This document shows, piece after piece, positions 50,711 to 59,737 of a stretch of 64,000 nucleotides of DNA. The notes beneath the pieces were generated by a model. It did no database searches. It was not told the DNA's origin and saw nothing but the letters and a program-made list of their open reading frames with translations. Within the stretch, counting starts at the first letter, position 1. The number at the start of each line of letters is the position of its first letter. A program made the translations under genes and the position numbers. The stretch comes from Citreicoccus inhibens (lineage in GTDB: Bacteria > Myxococcota > Myxococcia > Myxococcales > Myxococcaceae), in the NCBI RefSeq assembly GCF_019039035.1, contig NZ_JAHNZT010000005.1:186001-250000 (forward strand), written 5' to 3'.

Positions 50711-51802
50711 ATGTCACTCCAGCACTACCTCACCCTGGGTCGTTCCGGTCTTCGGGTCAGTCCATTCTGTCTGGGCGCGATGACGTTCGGAGAGGACCTG
50801 GGCTTCGGCAGCTCGGTCGAGACCTCCGCGGCCATCCTGGACCGGTTCATCGAGCGCGGCGGCAACTTCATCGACACGGCCAATCTCTACACGCGGGGCC
50901 ACTCGGAGAAAATCATTGGGGACCATCTCGGTCGCCACCCGAACAAGCGCGACCGGCTCGTCATCGCGACCAAGTTCTTCGGCAACCTGTTCGCGTCGGA
51001 TCCGAACGGAGGTGGCGCGGGCCGCAAGTCCCTGGTGGCCGCGTGCGAGGAGTCCTTGCGCCGCCTGCAGACGGACTACATCGATTTGTATTGGATGCAC
51101 TGCTACGACATCCACACGCCCATCGAGGAGACGCTGCGCGCGCTGGATGACCTGGTTCGCGCCGGCAAGATTCGCTACGCGGGCATCTCCGACACGCCGG
51201 CGTGGAAGGTGGCGCAGGCGCAGGTGATGTCTTCCTTCCGAGGCTGGGCGCCGCTCATCGCGCTGCAGATTGAGTACTCGCTCATCGAGCGCACGGTGGA
51301 AGGGGAGCTCATCCCCATGGCGCGCGAGCTGGGGCTGGGGGTGACGCCGTGGTCGCCGCTCAAGGGAGGCGCGCTCAGCGGCAAGTTCACGCGCGAGAAC
51401 GCGGGCAAGCTGAAGTCGGACCGGGGCGCGCGGCTGGATGCCTCGCTCACCGAGCGCACCTACGGCATCCTCGATGTGCTCCAGCGCGTGGCGAAGGAGC
51501 AGTCCTCGACGGTGGCGCGCGTGGCGCTCGCGTGGGTGCAGGGGCGGCCGGGCGTGTCGTCCACCATCATCGGCGCGCGCACGCTGGCGCAGCTCGATGA
51601 CAACCTGGGCGCGCTGGAGCTGAAGCTGACGGACGCGCAGGTGAAGGCGTTGGATGACGCCTCCGCGCCAACGCTGGGGTTCCCGGCGGCCTTCATCACG
51701 GCCACGCCCATCTACATGCACGGTGGGCTGTCGGTGAACGGGGTGAAGGCGCCGCCTTCGCCCCTGATGGCGCTCCGCCCGGACGACGTGGAGCGCTGGT
51801 AG
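50711..51802 (+). CDS. aldo/keto reductase
   Basis: A 363-residue NADPH-dependent reductase. The catalytic tetrad can be read: Asp in NFIDTAN, Tyr in NLYTRG, Lys in IATKFFG and His in YWMHCYD. The C-terminal cofactor segment is STIIGARTLAQLDDNLGAL. Similar to the Tas/YajO group. A strong ribosome site (TAGGGAG) precedes ATG 50711. Substrate unknown, probably small aldehydes or sugars. Divergent from the Ig-like gene with 196 bases between starts. Confidence 0.92.
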   Translation: MSLQHYLTLGRSGLRVSPFCLGAMTFGEDLGFGSSVETSAAILDRFIERGGNFIDTANLYTRGHSEKIIGDHLGRHPNKRDRLVIATKFFGNLFASDPNGGGAGRKSLVAACEESLRRLQTDYIDLYWMHCYDIHTPIEETLRALDDLVRAGKIRYAGISDTPAWKVAQAQVMSSFRGWAPLIALQIEYSLIERTVEGELIPMARELGLGVTPWSPLKGGALSGKFTRENAGKLKSDRGARLDASLTERTYGILDVLQRVAKEQSSTVARVALAWVQGRPGVSSTIIGARTLAQLDDNLGALELKLTDAQVKALDDASAPTLGFPAAFITATPIYMHGGLSVNGVKAPPSPLMALRPDDVERW

Positions 51803-52089
51803 CGCGCGGCGGTGGGTCCGGAACAGTCCTCACGGGTGGCTTCCGCGTCGCGAGGATTCGGCGTTCAAGAGAAGACGGGCGGGGTGGCGCGGGCGCGAGG
51901 TCGCCCTGGCTTGATGCCCTGGCGGGGGTGGGAGGGTCGAGTGGTGGGCGAGGGGCAGGGCGTGGGCAGGTGGCGTGCACGGGTCCTCGGGCCCGTGCAC
52001 GCCACGGAGCGAGGCGCGCGGGACGGTGCCTTCACGGGGGCCCGCGGTTATCCTCCGGGGCTCGACGTCATGCGCCCCCCGGAATCCGA

Positions 52090-52392
52090 GTGACAGACAC
52101 CACGGAGTTGCATCTGTGTCACCGTTGCCTCGTTCGCCTGGAGGCGAGCGCGGGCGGGGTGGACCTGCCGCGCCGGGTGCGAGAGACGCTCCAGTCGCGG
52201 GGGCTGGGTGAGCGCACGCGCATCGTTCCCGCCCCGTGCCTCGGGCGCTGCCCCACGGGGCAGGTGACGGTGCTCGTCATCCCCGACTCCACCGGCCGGG
52301 GCTCTCACTCGACGCTCATCGACCCCGAGCGGGACGGCGAGGACCTCGTCGCGCACCTGGAGGCGAAACTGCGGCGAGCGCCGCGGCCTTGA
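52090..52392 (+). CDS. thioredoxin-like [2Fe-2S] ferredoxin-type protein
   Basis: A 100-residue protein from GTG 52090. The four cysteines lie as HLCHRCLVRLE then APCLGRCPTGQ, the C-x2-C...C-x3-C pattern of thioredoxin-like 2Fe-2S ferredoxins, separated by about 40 residues. A low-complexity Ser/Gly/Thr tail is present before the stop. Its last 77 bases overlap the end of the convergent pdxA gene, which is unusually long for a convergent overlap. Confidence 0.72.
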   Translation: MTDTTELHLCHRCLVRLEASAGGVDLPRRVRETLQSRGLGERTRIVPAPCLGRCPTGQVTVLVIPDSTGRGSHSTLIDPERDGEDLVAHLEAKLRRAPRP

Positions 52393-53362
52393 GCAGCGCT
52401 TCCACCATGGGGACGCAGCTCGCCTTGCCCGTGCCCGCCAGCGCGTAGGCCGTGCCGTGGTCCGGCGACGTGCGCGGCACCGGCAGCCCGAGCGTCACGT
52501 TCACCGTGCGCTCGAAGTCCAGCGCCTTGGCCGGGATGAGTCCCTGGTCGTGGTACATGGCCAGCACCACGTCGTACTCGGCGCCCACGCGCTCCGGCTG
52601 CGCGAAGAGCCCATCCGCCGCGAGCGGCCCGTGCGCATCCACCTTCGCGCGCCGCGCTCGCTGGATGGCGGGGCCAATCACCTCGACCTCCTCGCGCCCC
52701 AACAGTCCGCCCTCGCCCGCGTGCGGGTTGAGCCCCAGCACCGCGATGCGCGGCCGACGGCCCACCACCGGCGCGAGGCTCCGAGACAACAGCTGGAGTT
52801 GCTCCGTGAGCCCCTCCACCGTGAGCCGCGAGGACAGCGAGGCCACGGGCACGTGGTTGGTGGCCAGCGCGATGCGCATGCGCGGACCATCCATCATCAT
52901 GAGCACCTCCACGCCGAAGGACTCCGCGAGGACCTCCGTGTGGCCCATGAACGGAATGCCAGCGCGCGAAATCTGCTCCTTCGACACGGGCGCGGTGCAC
53001 AGCGCATCCACATGGCGCGCCCGCATGGCGTCGATGGCCGCCGTCACGTAGGCATACTGCGCGCGCCCGCCCACGCGCGAGGGCTTGCCCGGCACGCGGT
53101 CCTTCGCGGCGAGCCGGGTGACCTCCACCGCCGTGGGGCCATGCACGCGGCCCAGCTCCTCGGGGGACGCGCGCTGGTAGTCGCGGAACTGCGGGAAGCG
53201 CTCCAGCGTGGGGCCGTCTCCAAACACCACCGGGACGAGCGCGCGGCGCACGGCGGGGCGCGCCAGCGCGGCGGCCGTCACCTCCGGCCCGATGCCCGAG
53301 ACATCCCCCAGCGAGATGCCCACCACGGGCCGCTGGGGGGCGCTCCCCGCGCCGCGCGTCAC
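52316..53362 (-). CDS. pdxA: 4-hydroxythreonine-4-phosphate dehydrogenase
   Basis: A 348-residue enzyme of pyridoxal 5'-phosphate synthesis (DXP-dependent route). Family blocks: VGISLGDVSGIGPEV at the start, MGHTEVLAE, GLNPHAGEGGLLG (metal-binding His) and MYHDQGLIPAKAL (metal-binding His), then RTSPDHGTAYALAG. Start is GTG 53362 overlapping the stop of the upstream isomerase gene (GTGA), so it is made from the same transcript as three isomerase genes. The C-terminus (after about residue 325) is Ala/Arg-rich and reaches past the normal family end. Confidence 0.93.
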   Translation of the reverse strand: MTRGAGSAPQRPVVGISLGDVSGIGPEVTAAALARPAVRRALVPVVFGDGPTLERFPQFRDYQRASPEELGRVHGPTAVEVTRLAAKDRVPGKPSRVGGRAQYAYVTAAIDAMRARHVDALCTAPVSKEQISRAGIPFMGHTEVLAESFGVEVLMMMDGPRMRIALATNHVPVASLSSRLTVEGLTEQLQLLSRSLAPVVGRRPRIAVLGLNPHAGEGGLLGREEVEVIGPAIQRARRAKVDAHGPLAADGLFAQPERVGAEYDVVLAMYHDQGLIPAKALDFERTVNVTLGLPVPRTSPDHGTAYALAGTGKASCVPMVEALLKAAALAAVSPPGARRGPRRPARGR

Positions 53363-54330
53363 AGCTTCACTTCGACGTTGGCCTTCGAGCGCAGCTCCTG
53401 GACGTACTGGTCCAGGAACTTCTCCGTCTTCTCCTGGAGCAGCTTGGACTCCAGCTTGGGCTTCATCTCGTCGTAGGAGGAGACCTTCACGTTGCGGCGC
53501 TCCTCCACCTTCAGGATGTGCCAGCCGAAGTTGGTGCGGATGGGCTCGCTCACCTCGCCGTCCTTCAGCGTGAAGGCGGCCTTCTCGAAGGCGGCCACCA
53601 TCACGCCGCGCTTGAAGAAGCCCAGGTCACCACCATCCGCCGCGCTCGGGCCCTCGCTGCGCGCGCGCGCGAGCGCCGAGAAGTCCATGCCGGGACGCCG
53701 GGCCTCCTGCGCGATGCCCTCGGCCTTCTTGCGCGCGGCCTCCACCACCTCGGGCGTGGCCTTGGCGTCCACCTGCACGAGGATGTGGCGGGCGTGGACC
53801 TCGGTGTCCTCGCCCTCCAGCCGCGAGTACTGCGCGTAGGCGGCCTTGAGGTCCTCCTCGGTCACCTTGACCTTGGGGCCCACCTTCATTCGCAGCAGGC
53901 GGTCTCGCAGGATGCGCTTGCGCATCATGTCCCGGTAGCGGGGCATGGTGAGGCCCTCGCCGGCGAGGAGCTGCTCGAACTGGGCCGCGTCCGTGATGTT
54001 GTTCTGCTTGCGGACGTCGGCCACCAGCTCCTCGACCTCGGCGTCCGTGGCGGTGATGCCGAGCTGCTGGATTTCACCCTCCATCAGCTTCTCGCCGATG
54101 AGCGTGTCCAGCGTCGTCTTCAGCACCTGGCCGCGCTCCTCGGCGCGCTTGCGCGAGTCGCGCTCGGCGTTGATCCGCTGCATCTCCGGCGCGGCGCGCT
54201 GCTCCAGCTCCGAGAGCGAGATGACGTCGCGGTTCACCACCGCGACCACCTTGTCCACCAGCTCCGCGCGCGCGGCCGTCGGGCCCGCCAGGAGCGCCAC
54301 CGCCGCCATGAACGCCAACAGCTTCTTCAT
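53359..54330 (-). CDS. periplasmic SurA-like peptidyl-prolyl isomerase
   Basis: A 323-residue protein with a signal peptide (MKKLLAFMAAVALLAGPTAARA), a SurA-type N-terminal chaperone domain (LVDKVVAVVNRDVISLSELEQRA) and a parvulin domain (about residues 175-275). Parvulin blocks are VHARHILVQVD, DGGDLGFFKRGVMVAAFEKA and IRTNFGWHILKVEERR. It helps fold outer-membrane proteins in the periplasm. Third and closest to pdxA in a run of three similar genes. Confidence 0.93.
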   Translation of the reverse strand: MKKLLAFMAAVALLAGPTAARAELVDKVVAVVNRDVISLSELEQRAAPEMQRINAERDSRKRAEERGQVLKTTLDTLIGEKLMEGEIQQLGITATDAEVEELVADVRKQNNITDAAQFEQLLAGEGLTMPRYRDMMRKRILRDRLLRMKVGPKVKVTEEDLKAAYAQYSRLEGEDTEVHARHILVQVDAKATPEVVEAARKKAEGIAQEARRPGMDFSALARARSEGPSAADGGDLGFFKRGVMVAAFEKAAFTLKDGEVSEPIRTNFGWHILKVEERRNVKVSSYDEMKPKLESKLLQEKTEKFLDQYVQELRSKANVEVKL

Positions 54331-54375
54331 CTCAAGTCCTCGCCATCATCAGGCCGGTAACCCAGACCCGAACAA

Positions 54376-55371
54376 TCAATCACCCGTGGCCGCGTGCGGC
54401 GTGGGCCGCCCGCGGATGGCCTGCAGCGAGGCCTCGTTCACCCAGACCTGCGCCTTGTCCCGCAGGTCCTTTTCGAAGGCTTCCTGGGCTTGCGACCGCT
54501 TCTCCTCCAGCACCCGGGTCTCCACCACCTGCCGCACCTCCGCGAACTCGCGCTTGCGGGCCGGCTTGCGCTCCAACACCTTGAACAGGTGATAGCCGTA
54601 CTCGGTGGAGACCACGTCCGAAACCTGCCCCACCCCCAGCTTGAATACCACTTCGTCGAACGCGGGCGGCATCTGGCCTCGGGGGAAGAACCCCAGGTCG
54701 CCTCCCACCTTGGCGTCCGCGCTCAGCGAGTACCTGCGCGCCAGGTCCGAGAACTTCTTTCCGGACTTGAGCTGCGCCTGGAGCCGGCGGGCCTCATCCA
54801 GGCCCTTCACCACGATTTGCGCGGCGTGGACCTCCTCGGGCTCGTGGAAGTCCGCCTCACGGGTGGCATAGAAGGCGCGCAGCTCCTCCTCCGTCACCGC
54901 CACGCGCGAGTACACGTGATGGGTGAACAGCTTCTCGATGGTGAGCCGGCTCGTCTCGCGGGCACGCAGCTCGGACATGGAGAGCTGGCCCTGGGCCAAC
55001 ACCTCGTTGAAGTTGCCCGCCGGGTAGTCGCCCGACAGCCGGAGCACGCCTCGGTCCACCTCTTCGGGCGTCACCGCGACGTTGTTCTGCCGGGCCGCCT
55101 GGAGCAGCAGCATCCGCTTCACCAGCGTGTCCACCAGCGCCCGCTTGAAGGGCTCCACCTCTTCCGGAGTGCGCTCGGGGCCCTCGGTGGAGGCCAGCTC
55201 GCGGGACAGCTCCTGCTCGAAGTCGGTGCGGTTGAGCACCTCGCCGTTCACGGTGGCCACCACGGACGGGTCCGGGGCCTCCTGCGAGGGCTTGTGGCAA
55301 CCGGCCAGGCCGGCGCCCAGGACCAGGGTGGACCACAGCAGCCAGGAGGTGGGGGCAAAGGCGGGGCGCAT
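54376..55371 (-). CDS. PpiC/SurA-like isomerase lipoprotein
   Basis: A 331-residue parvulin-type protein from ATG 55371 with a lipobox LGAGLAGC, so it is anchored in the membrane. It has the SurA-like N-terminal domain (VVATVNGEVLNRTDFEQEL) and one parvulin domain (VHAAQIVVKGLDEARRLQAQ, then GGDLGFFPRGQMPPAFDEV and TEYGYHLFKVLER). Middle gene of the three-isomerase run; 45 bases separate it from the next one. Client proteins unknown. Confidence 0.9.
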   Translation of the reverse strand: MRPAFAPTSWLLWSTLVLGAGLAGCHKPSQEAPDPSVVATVNGEVLNRTDFEQELSRELASTEGPERTPEEVEPFKRALVDTLVKRMLLLQAARQNNVAVTPEEVDRGVLRLSGDYPAGNFNEVLAQGQLSMSELRARETSRLTIEKLFTHHVYSRVAVTEEELRAFYATREADFHEPEEVHAAQIVVKGLDEARRLQAQLKSGKKFSDLARRYSLSADAKVGGDLGFFPRGQMPPAFDEVVFKLGVGQVSDVVSTEYGYHLFKVLERKPARKREFAEVRQVVETRVLEEKRSQAQEAFEKDLRDKAQVWVNEASLQAIRGRPTPHAATGD

Positions 55372-55448
55372 GCGCGGAGGCCTCGGGGTGGGGGAGGACA
55401 AAGTCCCCCCGAAGGTGGTGCCGGGAAGGCGAGCTGGCAAGCGGGGGC

Positions 55449-56447
55449 TCACGGTGGGGGTACCGTTCCGGGCGGTGGACCCGAGGGCTTCTCCATGGGG
55501 CCGCCCACATCCAGGGGCACCGCGTCCAGCGCGGCGGTGTCCACCTTCAGCGACAGGCGGCGGGAGGCGTCCTCCAGGTACGAGGCCCAGGCGTGGGCGC
55601 GCTGCTCGCCCTCCAGGCGCACGCGCAGCCCCTCGCGCGCCTCCTCCAGGGGGACGTCCAGCGCGGGTCGCCGCGCGCGCAGCTTCAGCACGTGGAGGCC
55701 CGCGTCCGTCTGCACCACGCCGCTGAGCGCGCCCTCGGCGGTGAGCGCGCGCGCGGCGCTGGTCACCTCGGGGCCGAGCTGCTGGGTCAGCTCCGCGTCC
55801 GAAAGGAAACGCAGGTCGCCGTCCAGCGGGGCGGTGCGGGGCTCCTCGCTGAGCGTGCGCGCGAGCTTCCCGAAGCCAGCGAAGTCATCTGGAGCCAGCG
55901 CGAGCGCCTGGACGCGCACGGCCTCGGCCCGCTCGCGCGCCTTCGCCACGCGGGCCGCGTCCGAGCGGGGCGCGGCGAGGAACACATGGGACAGGCGCAC
56001 GACCTCCGGGCGGGTGAAGTCCTCGCGGCGCGCGGCATAGGCGGCGTCGACGTCCGCGTCGGACACCGCGATGGCGGCCTCCTCCAGCTTCGCGCGCATC
56101 AGCCGGTTCACCAGGGCGCGCTTGGTGGCCTCCACCACCTCCGGGTCGTCCTGGAGCCCGCGGGCCAGGGCCTCACGGACCAGCACGTCGAAGCGGGCGA
56201 GCGCCTCGACGTACTCGCGCCGGGCTGGAGGCGACTGGTAGCGCTCGCGCAGCGCGGGGCTCATCTCGCGGAAGCGCTGGGCCACCTCGTCGGTGGTGAC
56301 CCCGTCGCCGGACCAGCTGACGGCCGGGGGCGAGCGGGGGGCGCGGGTGTGCCGCAGGTCCATCACCGCGCGCCCGTCCGCCGGCGCGCGCTCGCACGCG
56401 GCGAGCGCCAGCAGGGCGAGGGCAAGGGGGCGGGCGGAGAGGGGCAT
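55449..56447 (-). CDS. PpiC/SurA-like isomerase lipoprotein, divergent
   Basis: A 332-residue protein from ATG 56447 with a lipobox ALLALAAC. N-terminal SurA-like helical domain, then a parvulin-like domain around residues 150-260 (VRLSHVFLAAPRSDAARVAK, then LDGDLRFLSDAELTQQL and VQTDAGLHVLKLRARR). The segment that usually reads GGDLGFF is GDLRFLSD and the whole domain is more divergent than in its two neighbours, so catalysis is less certain. The C-terminus is Pro-rich. First gene of the operon. Confidence 0.82.
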   Translation of the reverse strand: MPLSARPLALALLALAACERAPADGRAVMDLRHTRAPRSPPAVSWSGDGVTTDEVAQRFREMSPALRERYQSPPARREYVEALARFDVLVREALARGLQDDPEVVEATKRALVNRLMRAKLEEAAIAVSDADVDAAYAARREDFTRPEVVRLSHVFLAAPRSDAARVAKARERAEAVRVQALALAPDDFAGFGKLARTLSEEPRTAPLDGDLRFLSDAELTQQLGPEVTSAARALTAEGALSGVVQTDAGLHVLKLRARRPALDVPLEEAREGLRVRLEGEQRAHAWASYLEDASRRLSLKVDTAALDAVPLDVGGPMEKPSGPPPGTVPPP

Positions 56448-56513
56448 GGGCGGCGGATTCCGGCTAGCACGGCGGGGGAGCCCGGACAACCGGAGGAGGG
56501 GGCACCCGGCCGC

Positions 56514-57533
56514 TCAGGCCCGGGTCGCGTGCGAGGACAGGAACGCCTCCACCAGGGGGAAGATTTCGTCCGGCGCGCGGCGACCCAGAATCAGGTCCGC
56601 GTGGCCGTAGTCCGCGCCGAAGCCGTGGGCTCGCCCGGCGACGAGGAACTTCACCGGTCCGCCCAGGTGCTCCTTCGCGCGCGCCACGGCCATGGGCGGG
56701 GCGAGCAGGTCGCGGCTGCCGGCCAGGAGCAGGAAGGGGATGCGCACCTGCGCGAGCGGCGGGCGGTAGTCGAAGCTGCCGTCGTGGGTGGTGAACTGGT
56801 TGGTGACGATCCACCGGGCGAACTGGCGCCCCACGCCGCCCGAGATGTCCGAGGGGACGTTGGCCATGGCGCGGCGGATGACCTCCGGCTCCATGTTCTC
56901 CGCCAGCATGAGGTAGCGGCTGATGGGGCCCGGGGGGGCGCCCAACAAGGCGATGCCGGTGATGCGGCGGGTGGGGATGGCCTTGAGGCTCAGCAGGGGC
57001 TCCATGCGGCGGATGAAGGAGCGCAGCCCCGGCTGCACCGCGAAGGTGAACGGACTGCCGAGCGCCGCCGCGGCTCTCACGGGCGCCTGGGGATTCTTCG
57101 CCAGGTGCGCGTAGATCATCAGTCCGCCCTTGGAGTGCCCCACCCAGAGCACCTGCTTGGCGCCGGTGGACAGCACGGTGCGCAGGGCGGCGCGCACGTC
57201 GTAATCCGCCTGGTCGTCGAAGGTGAAGTCGCCGCACTCGCCCGCGAGCCCGCGTCCGCGCAGCTCCAGCACCCAGGTCTCGAAGCCGGCGCGGGCGAGC
57301 GCGCGCGCCATGCTGTAGTGCTCGTTGAAGTCGAGGTGGAAGCGGTTGGCGGCCAGCCCGTGGCAGAGGATGACGGGCTCGGCGTGGCGGCGCTCGCCGC
57401 GCGGATGGTAGCGGCCGAGCGCGATGGCGGCGCCGTCGTCCGTGGGGACTCGATACAGCTCGTCGGGCCGGAAGCTGAGCGTGAGCAACCCCTCCTTGCC
57501 GCGGTCCATCGCCCGCGAGAAGAGATCCGCCAT
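56514..57533 (-). CDS. alpha/beta-hydrolase fold protein
   Basis: A 339-residue hydrolase from ATG 57533. The nucleophile is the serine of WVGHSKGGLM (GxSxG), the acid D in LAGSRDLLAPP, and the histidine in GHADLILG or FLVAGRAHGFG. The oxyanion strand ends in ILCHGLAANRFHLDFNEHY, typical of PHB-depolymerase/lipase-like hydrolases. Long-chain ester or polyester substrates are possible. It reads in the same direction as the isomerase run 66 bases downstream, so a shared transcript is possible. Confidence 0.88.
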   Translation of the reverse strand: MADLFSRAMDRGKEGLLTLSFRPDELYRVPTDDGAAIALGRYHPRGERRHAEPVILCHGLAANRFHLDFNEHYSMARALARAGFETWVLELRGRGLAGECGDFTFDDQADYDVRAALRTVLSTGAKQVLWVGHSKGGLMIYAHLAKNPQAPVRAAAALGSPFTFAVQPGLRSFIRRMEPLLSLKAIPTRRITGIALLGAPPGPISRYLMLAENMEPEVIRRAMANVPSDISGGVGRQFARWIVTNQFTTHDGSFDYRPPLAQVRIPFLLLAGSRDLLAPPMAVARAKEHLGGPVKFLVAGRAHGFGADYGHADLILGRRAPDEIFPLVEAFLSSHATRA

Positions 57534-57677
57534 ACGACCCAGCCGCGCTACCTGTCTTCGTGTCACGGGCGCGAGTCTACGTCCGACCCGGGGCTGTTGC
57601 CGCGCCGATTCCGGATGCTCGACACCCAGGCTGCCCCTGGAGGTGGGGTCCGCGCGGCGGATAGAGTGCCCAGGCCC

Positions 57678-57950
57678 GTGCCCCGCGAATCCCCCGGCTG
57701 GACTGTCTACATGCTGCGCTGCCGCGACGGCACGCTCTACACCGGCGCCACGAATGACCTGTCGCGCCGGGTGGCCACGCACGCGAAGGGACGCGGCGCC
57801 GCCTACACGCGCGCCCGCCTGCCCATCACCCTGGTGTGGAGCGAGCCCGCGCAGGACCGGAGCGCCGCGCTCCGCCGCGAGGCCGCCATCAAGCGGCTGA
57901 CCCGGGCGGACAAGCTGCGCCTGCTGCCGCCGCGCGCCCGCACACCCTAG
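57678..57950 (+). CDS. GIY-YIG domain protein (UPF0213/YhbQ-like)
   Basis: A 90-residue GIY-YIG domain from GTG 57678. Blocks: TVYMLRCRDGTLYTGATNDLSRRV (the usual GIY-YIG reads VYML and LYTGA here), HAKGRGAAYTRARLP and ALRREAAIKRLTRADKLRLL. The general base tyrosine and arginine (R in DLSRRV) and the metal-binding Glu (RREAAIK) are present. YhbQ-like proteins are small nucleases of unclear role. Divergent from the hydrolase gene. Confidence 0.88.
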   Translation: MPRESPGWTVYMLRCRDGTLYTGATNDLSRRVATHAKGRGAAYTRARLPITLVWSEPAQDRSAALRREAAIKRLTRADKLRLLPPRARTP

Positions 57951-58171
57951 CCTCCGGTCCGAGGGATATGTCGCGCGGTGCCCATCGTTCTTCCCCCGTC
58001 CGAGCGGCCGGGGAGCCTGGCGCGGCGGGGATGGGACTGGCGCCCGCCCAATCGCTCATGGAACGCTGGCCGGTGCGGTTCATCGTGAAGTCGCGGACAC
58101 CCTGCTCTCGAGGACCAGTGTGGTGCCTCGGAGGGCAGCTCTAGGGTTCGGTCGTTCCTTGCAGGGAGAAG

Positions 58172-58579
58172 ATGTCCATGTCTCGAGTGCGTACGTCCAT
58201 GTTCGTCGTGCTGGCGGTGGGCGCGGTTGGAATCGGATGCGGTGACGGCAACCATCTGCCGCGCATCACGGTGGGGCCGCGGCTGTCCCTCGCGGGAGTC
58301 TCCGAGGGCGGTGTGCGCGTGACGGAGGGCACCACCGTCCAACTCCAGCTCGAGGTGAATGACGAGGACGGCGACACGCTGGAGTTCAACTGGCGCCAGG
58401 AGCCGGAGACCCCGGCGGGGCAGTTCTCGGATCCCCACGCGCGCGCGCCCACATGGGTCGTGCCCCCGCAGAACGCGGACCATCCCGAGACGCCCCTCTT
58501 CATCTACGTCAACGTGCAGGACGGCAACGGGGGCGGCCTGTTGGGCCGCACCGCGCCCATCTACGTCTCGAAGGGCTGA
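58172..58579 (+). CDS. small lipoprotein with PKD-like region
   Basis: A 135-residue lipoprotein from ATG 58172 (lipobox VGIGC). The mature part (about 45-125) has the alternating pattern of a PKD/Ig-like beta-sandwich: TVQLQLEVNDEDGDTLEFNW then IYVNVQDGNGGG. The DxDGD segment may bind calcium. No enzymatic motif. Convergent with the next gene with nine bases between stops. Confidence 0.65.
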   Translation: MSMSRVRTSMFVVLAVGAVGIGCGDGNHLPRITVGPRLSLAGVSEGGVRVTEGTTVQLQLEVNDEDGDTLEFNWRQEPETPAGQFSDPHARAPTWVVPPQNADHPETPLFIYVNVQDGNGGGLLGRTAPIYVSKG

Positions 58580-58588
58580 GCGCGGCTC

Positions 58589-58894
58589 CTACGCCGCCGA
58601 GGCGGGAGGCGGCGTCGATGTGTCATCGCGGCGGGCCACTCGGCGGGCCCGCACGGCGAGCAGGATGCCGAGGATGAGGCCGACGCCCGCGCCCACCGAC
58701 GCGCCGATGAGCTGGTAGCGCAGGAGCTCGTGGGTCACCTCCCGGACGACCTGGGGGAGGTTGCACATGGTCTGCGTGGCGAGCGGGGTGCTGTTGTACC
58801 ACTCGAGGAAACTCGGGGCCATCAGCGACGCCACGAAGATTCCCAGCAGGGCAAAGCCGAAGATGAAGTTGAGGAACGTCTTCACGGCGGACAT
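58589..58894 (-). CDS. small two-helix membrane protein
   Basis: A 101-residue protein from ATG 58894, preceded by a GAGGAGG ribosome site eight bases upstream. Two hydrophobic helices: FLNFIFGFALLGIFVASLM and ASVGAGVGLILGILLAV, followed by a basic tail (RARRVARRDD). No known family. Divergent from the 99-residue membrane protein, with starts 74 bases apart. Confidence 0.65.
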   Translation of the reverse strand: MSAVKTFLNFIFGFALLGIFVASLMAPSFLEWYNSTPLATQTMCNLPQVVREVTHELLRYQLIGASVGAGVGLILGILLAVRARRVARRDDTSTPPPASAA

Positions 58895-58968
58895 GGCGGC
58901 GACCTCCTCGCTCACTGAGCGGCGGGCCGTCCTTAGTATGCGCACCGAGGACACGCCAGGGGGCAAGC

Positions 58969-59268
58969 ATGCTAAGGGTTGGCGCCGTGTCGGTCCTGCC
59001 CTTCGCCATCCTGTTCGCGGTGCTCGCGCTCGTGTGCGCGGCGTTCCTCTTGATGCATGCCTTCCGCCGCAGCGTGGGCACAGGGATGATGGTGCTGCTC
59101 ATCCCCTTCTACGTGCTGTTCTACGCCTTCAGTCAGTTCGAGCACCCGCGCAAGAACCTCATCGTCACGGGCTTCATGGCCTGCTCGGTGCTCGCCGCGG
59201 TGTTCCTGGGCCTGGGCGGGCACGGCGTGGCCTCGGCCACAGCGCACGTGGCCCCCTCCGGCTTCTGA
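58969..59268 (+). CDS. small membrane protein, unknown function
   Basis: A 99-residue protein with three hydrophobic segments: VLPFAILFAVLALVCAAFLLM, GMMVLLIPFYVLFYAF and VTGFMACSVLAAVFLGLG. A short basic loop (HPRKN) separates the second and third. No family recognised. The next gene begins 15 bases later on the same strand, so the two probably share a transcript. Confidence 0.65.
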   Translation: MLRVGAVSVLPFAILFAVLALVCAAFLLMHAFRRSVGTGMMVLLIPFYVLFYAFSQFEHPRKNLIVTGFMACSVLAAVFLGLGGHGVASATAHVAPSGF

Positions 59269-59283
59269 GCGGAAGCGCGCGCC

Positions 59284-59727
59284 ATGGGCACCGATGACTC
59301 GGTCCTGCTCATCGGCGCCCGTTGCGCGGAGCACCCGGAGCGTGGCGCGGTGGTCACCTGCGCGCGCTGCGGTCGCTTCCTCTGCGGTGACTGCCTCGAG
59401 GTCCAAGCCGAGGATGCCCTGTGCGGCGCGTGCGTGGTGTGGCTGCGCGAGCAGGGTTCGCCCTCGCGCGCGGTGACCGTGTGGATGGGGGTGAACTTCC
59501 TGGGGCTGGCGCTGCTCCTGGGCCTGCTGTTCCCGCTGGGCGCCTTCGTGGGCGGGGCGGGGGGCCTGCTGTGCGTCAAGCAGGAGGCCCGGCGCGTGCC
59601 CGACGCCCGGTGGAACTCGCGGGCCTTCAACCGGGTGCGGGCGCTGCGCGGGGTGGCGCGCGTCAACCTGGGCCTGACGCTCGTCTGGCTCGTGGTGGTG
59701 GGGACGATGCTGTGGACGGCCGATTGA
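59284..59727 (+). CDS. B-box-type zinc-finger membrane protein
   Basis: A 147-residue protein. Residues about 14-50 hold a B-box-like zinc-binding region with cysteines and histidine spaced as CAEHPERGAVVTC then CGRFLCGDC and CGAC. Two hydrophobic helices follow (WMGVNFLGLALLLGLLFPLG and RVNLGLTLVWLVVVGTML). Bacterial B-box plus membrane-helix proteins are widespread in myxobacteria but uncharacterised; the zinc domain probably sits in the cytoplasm. Confidence 0.75.
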   Translation: MGTDDSVLLIGARCAEHPERGAVVTCARCGRFLCGDCLEVQAEDALCGACVVWLREQGSPSRAVTVWMGVNFLGLALLLGLLFPLGAFVGGAGGLLCVKQEARRVPDARWNSRAFNRVRALRGVARVNLGLTLVWLVVVGTMLWTAD

Positions 59728-59737
59728 CGGGCCGCGC

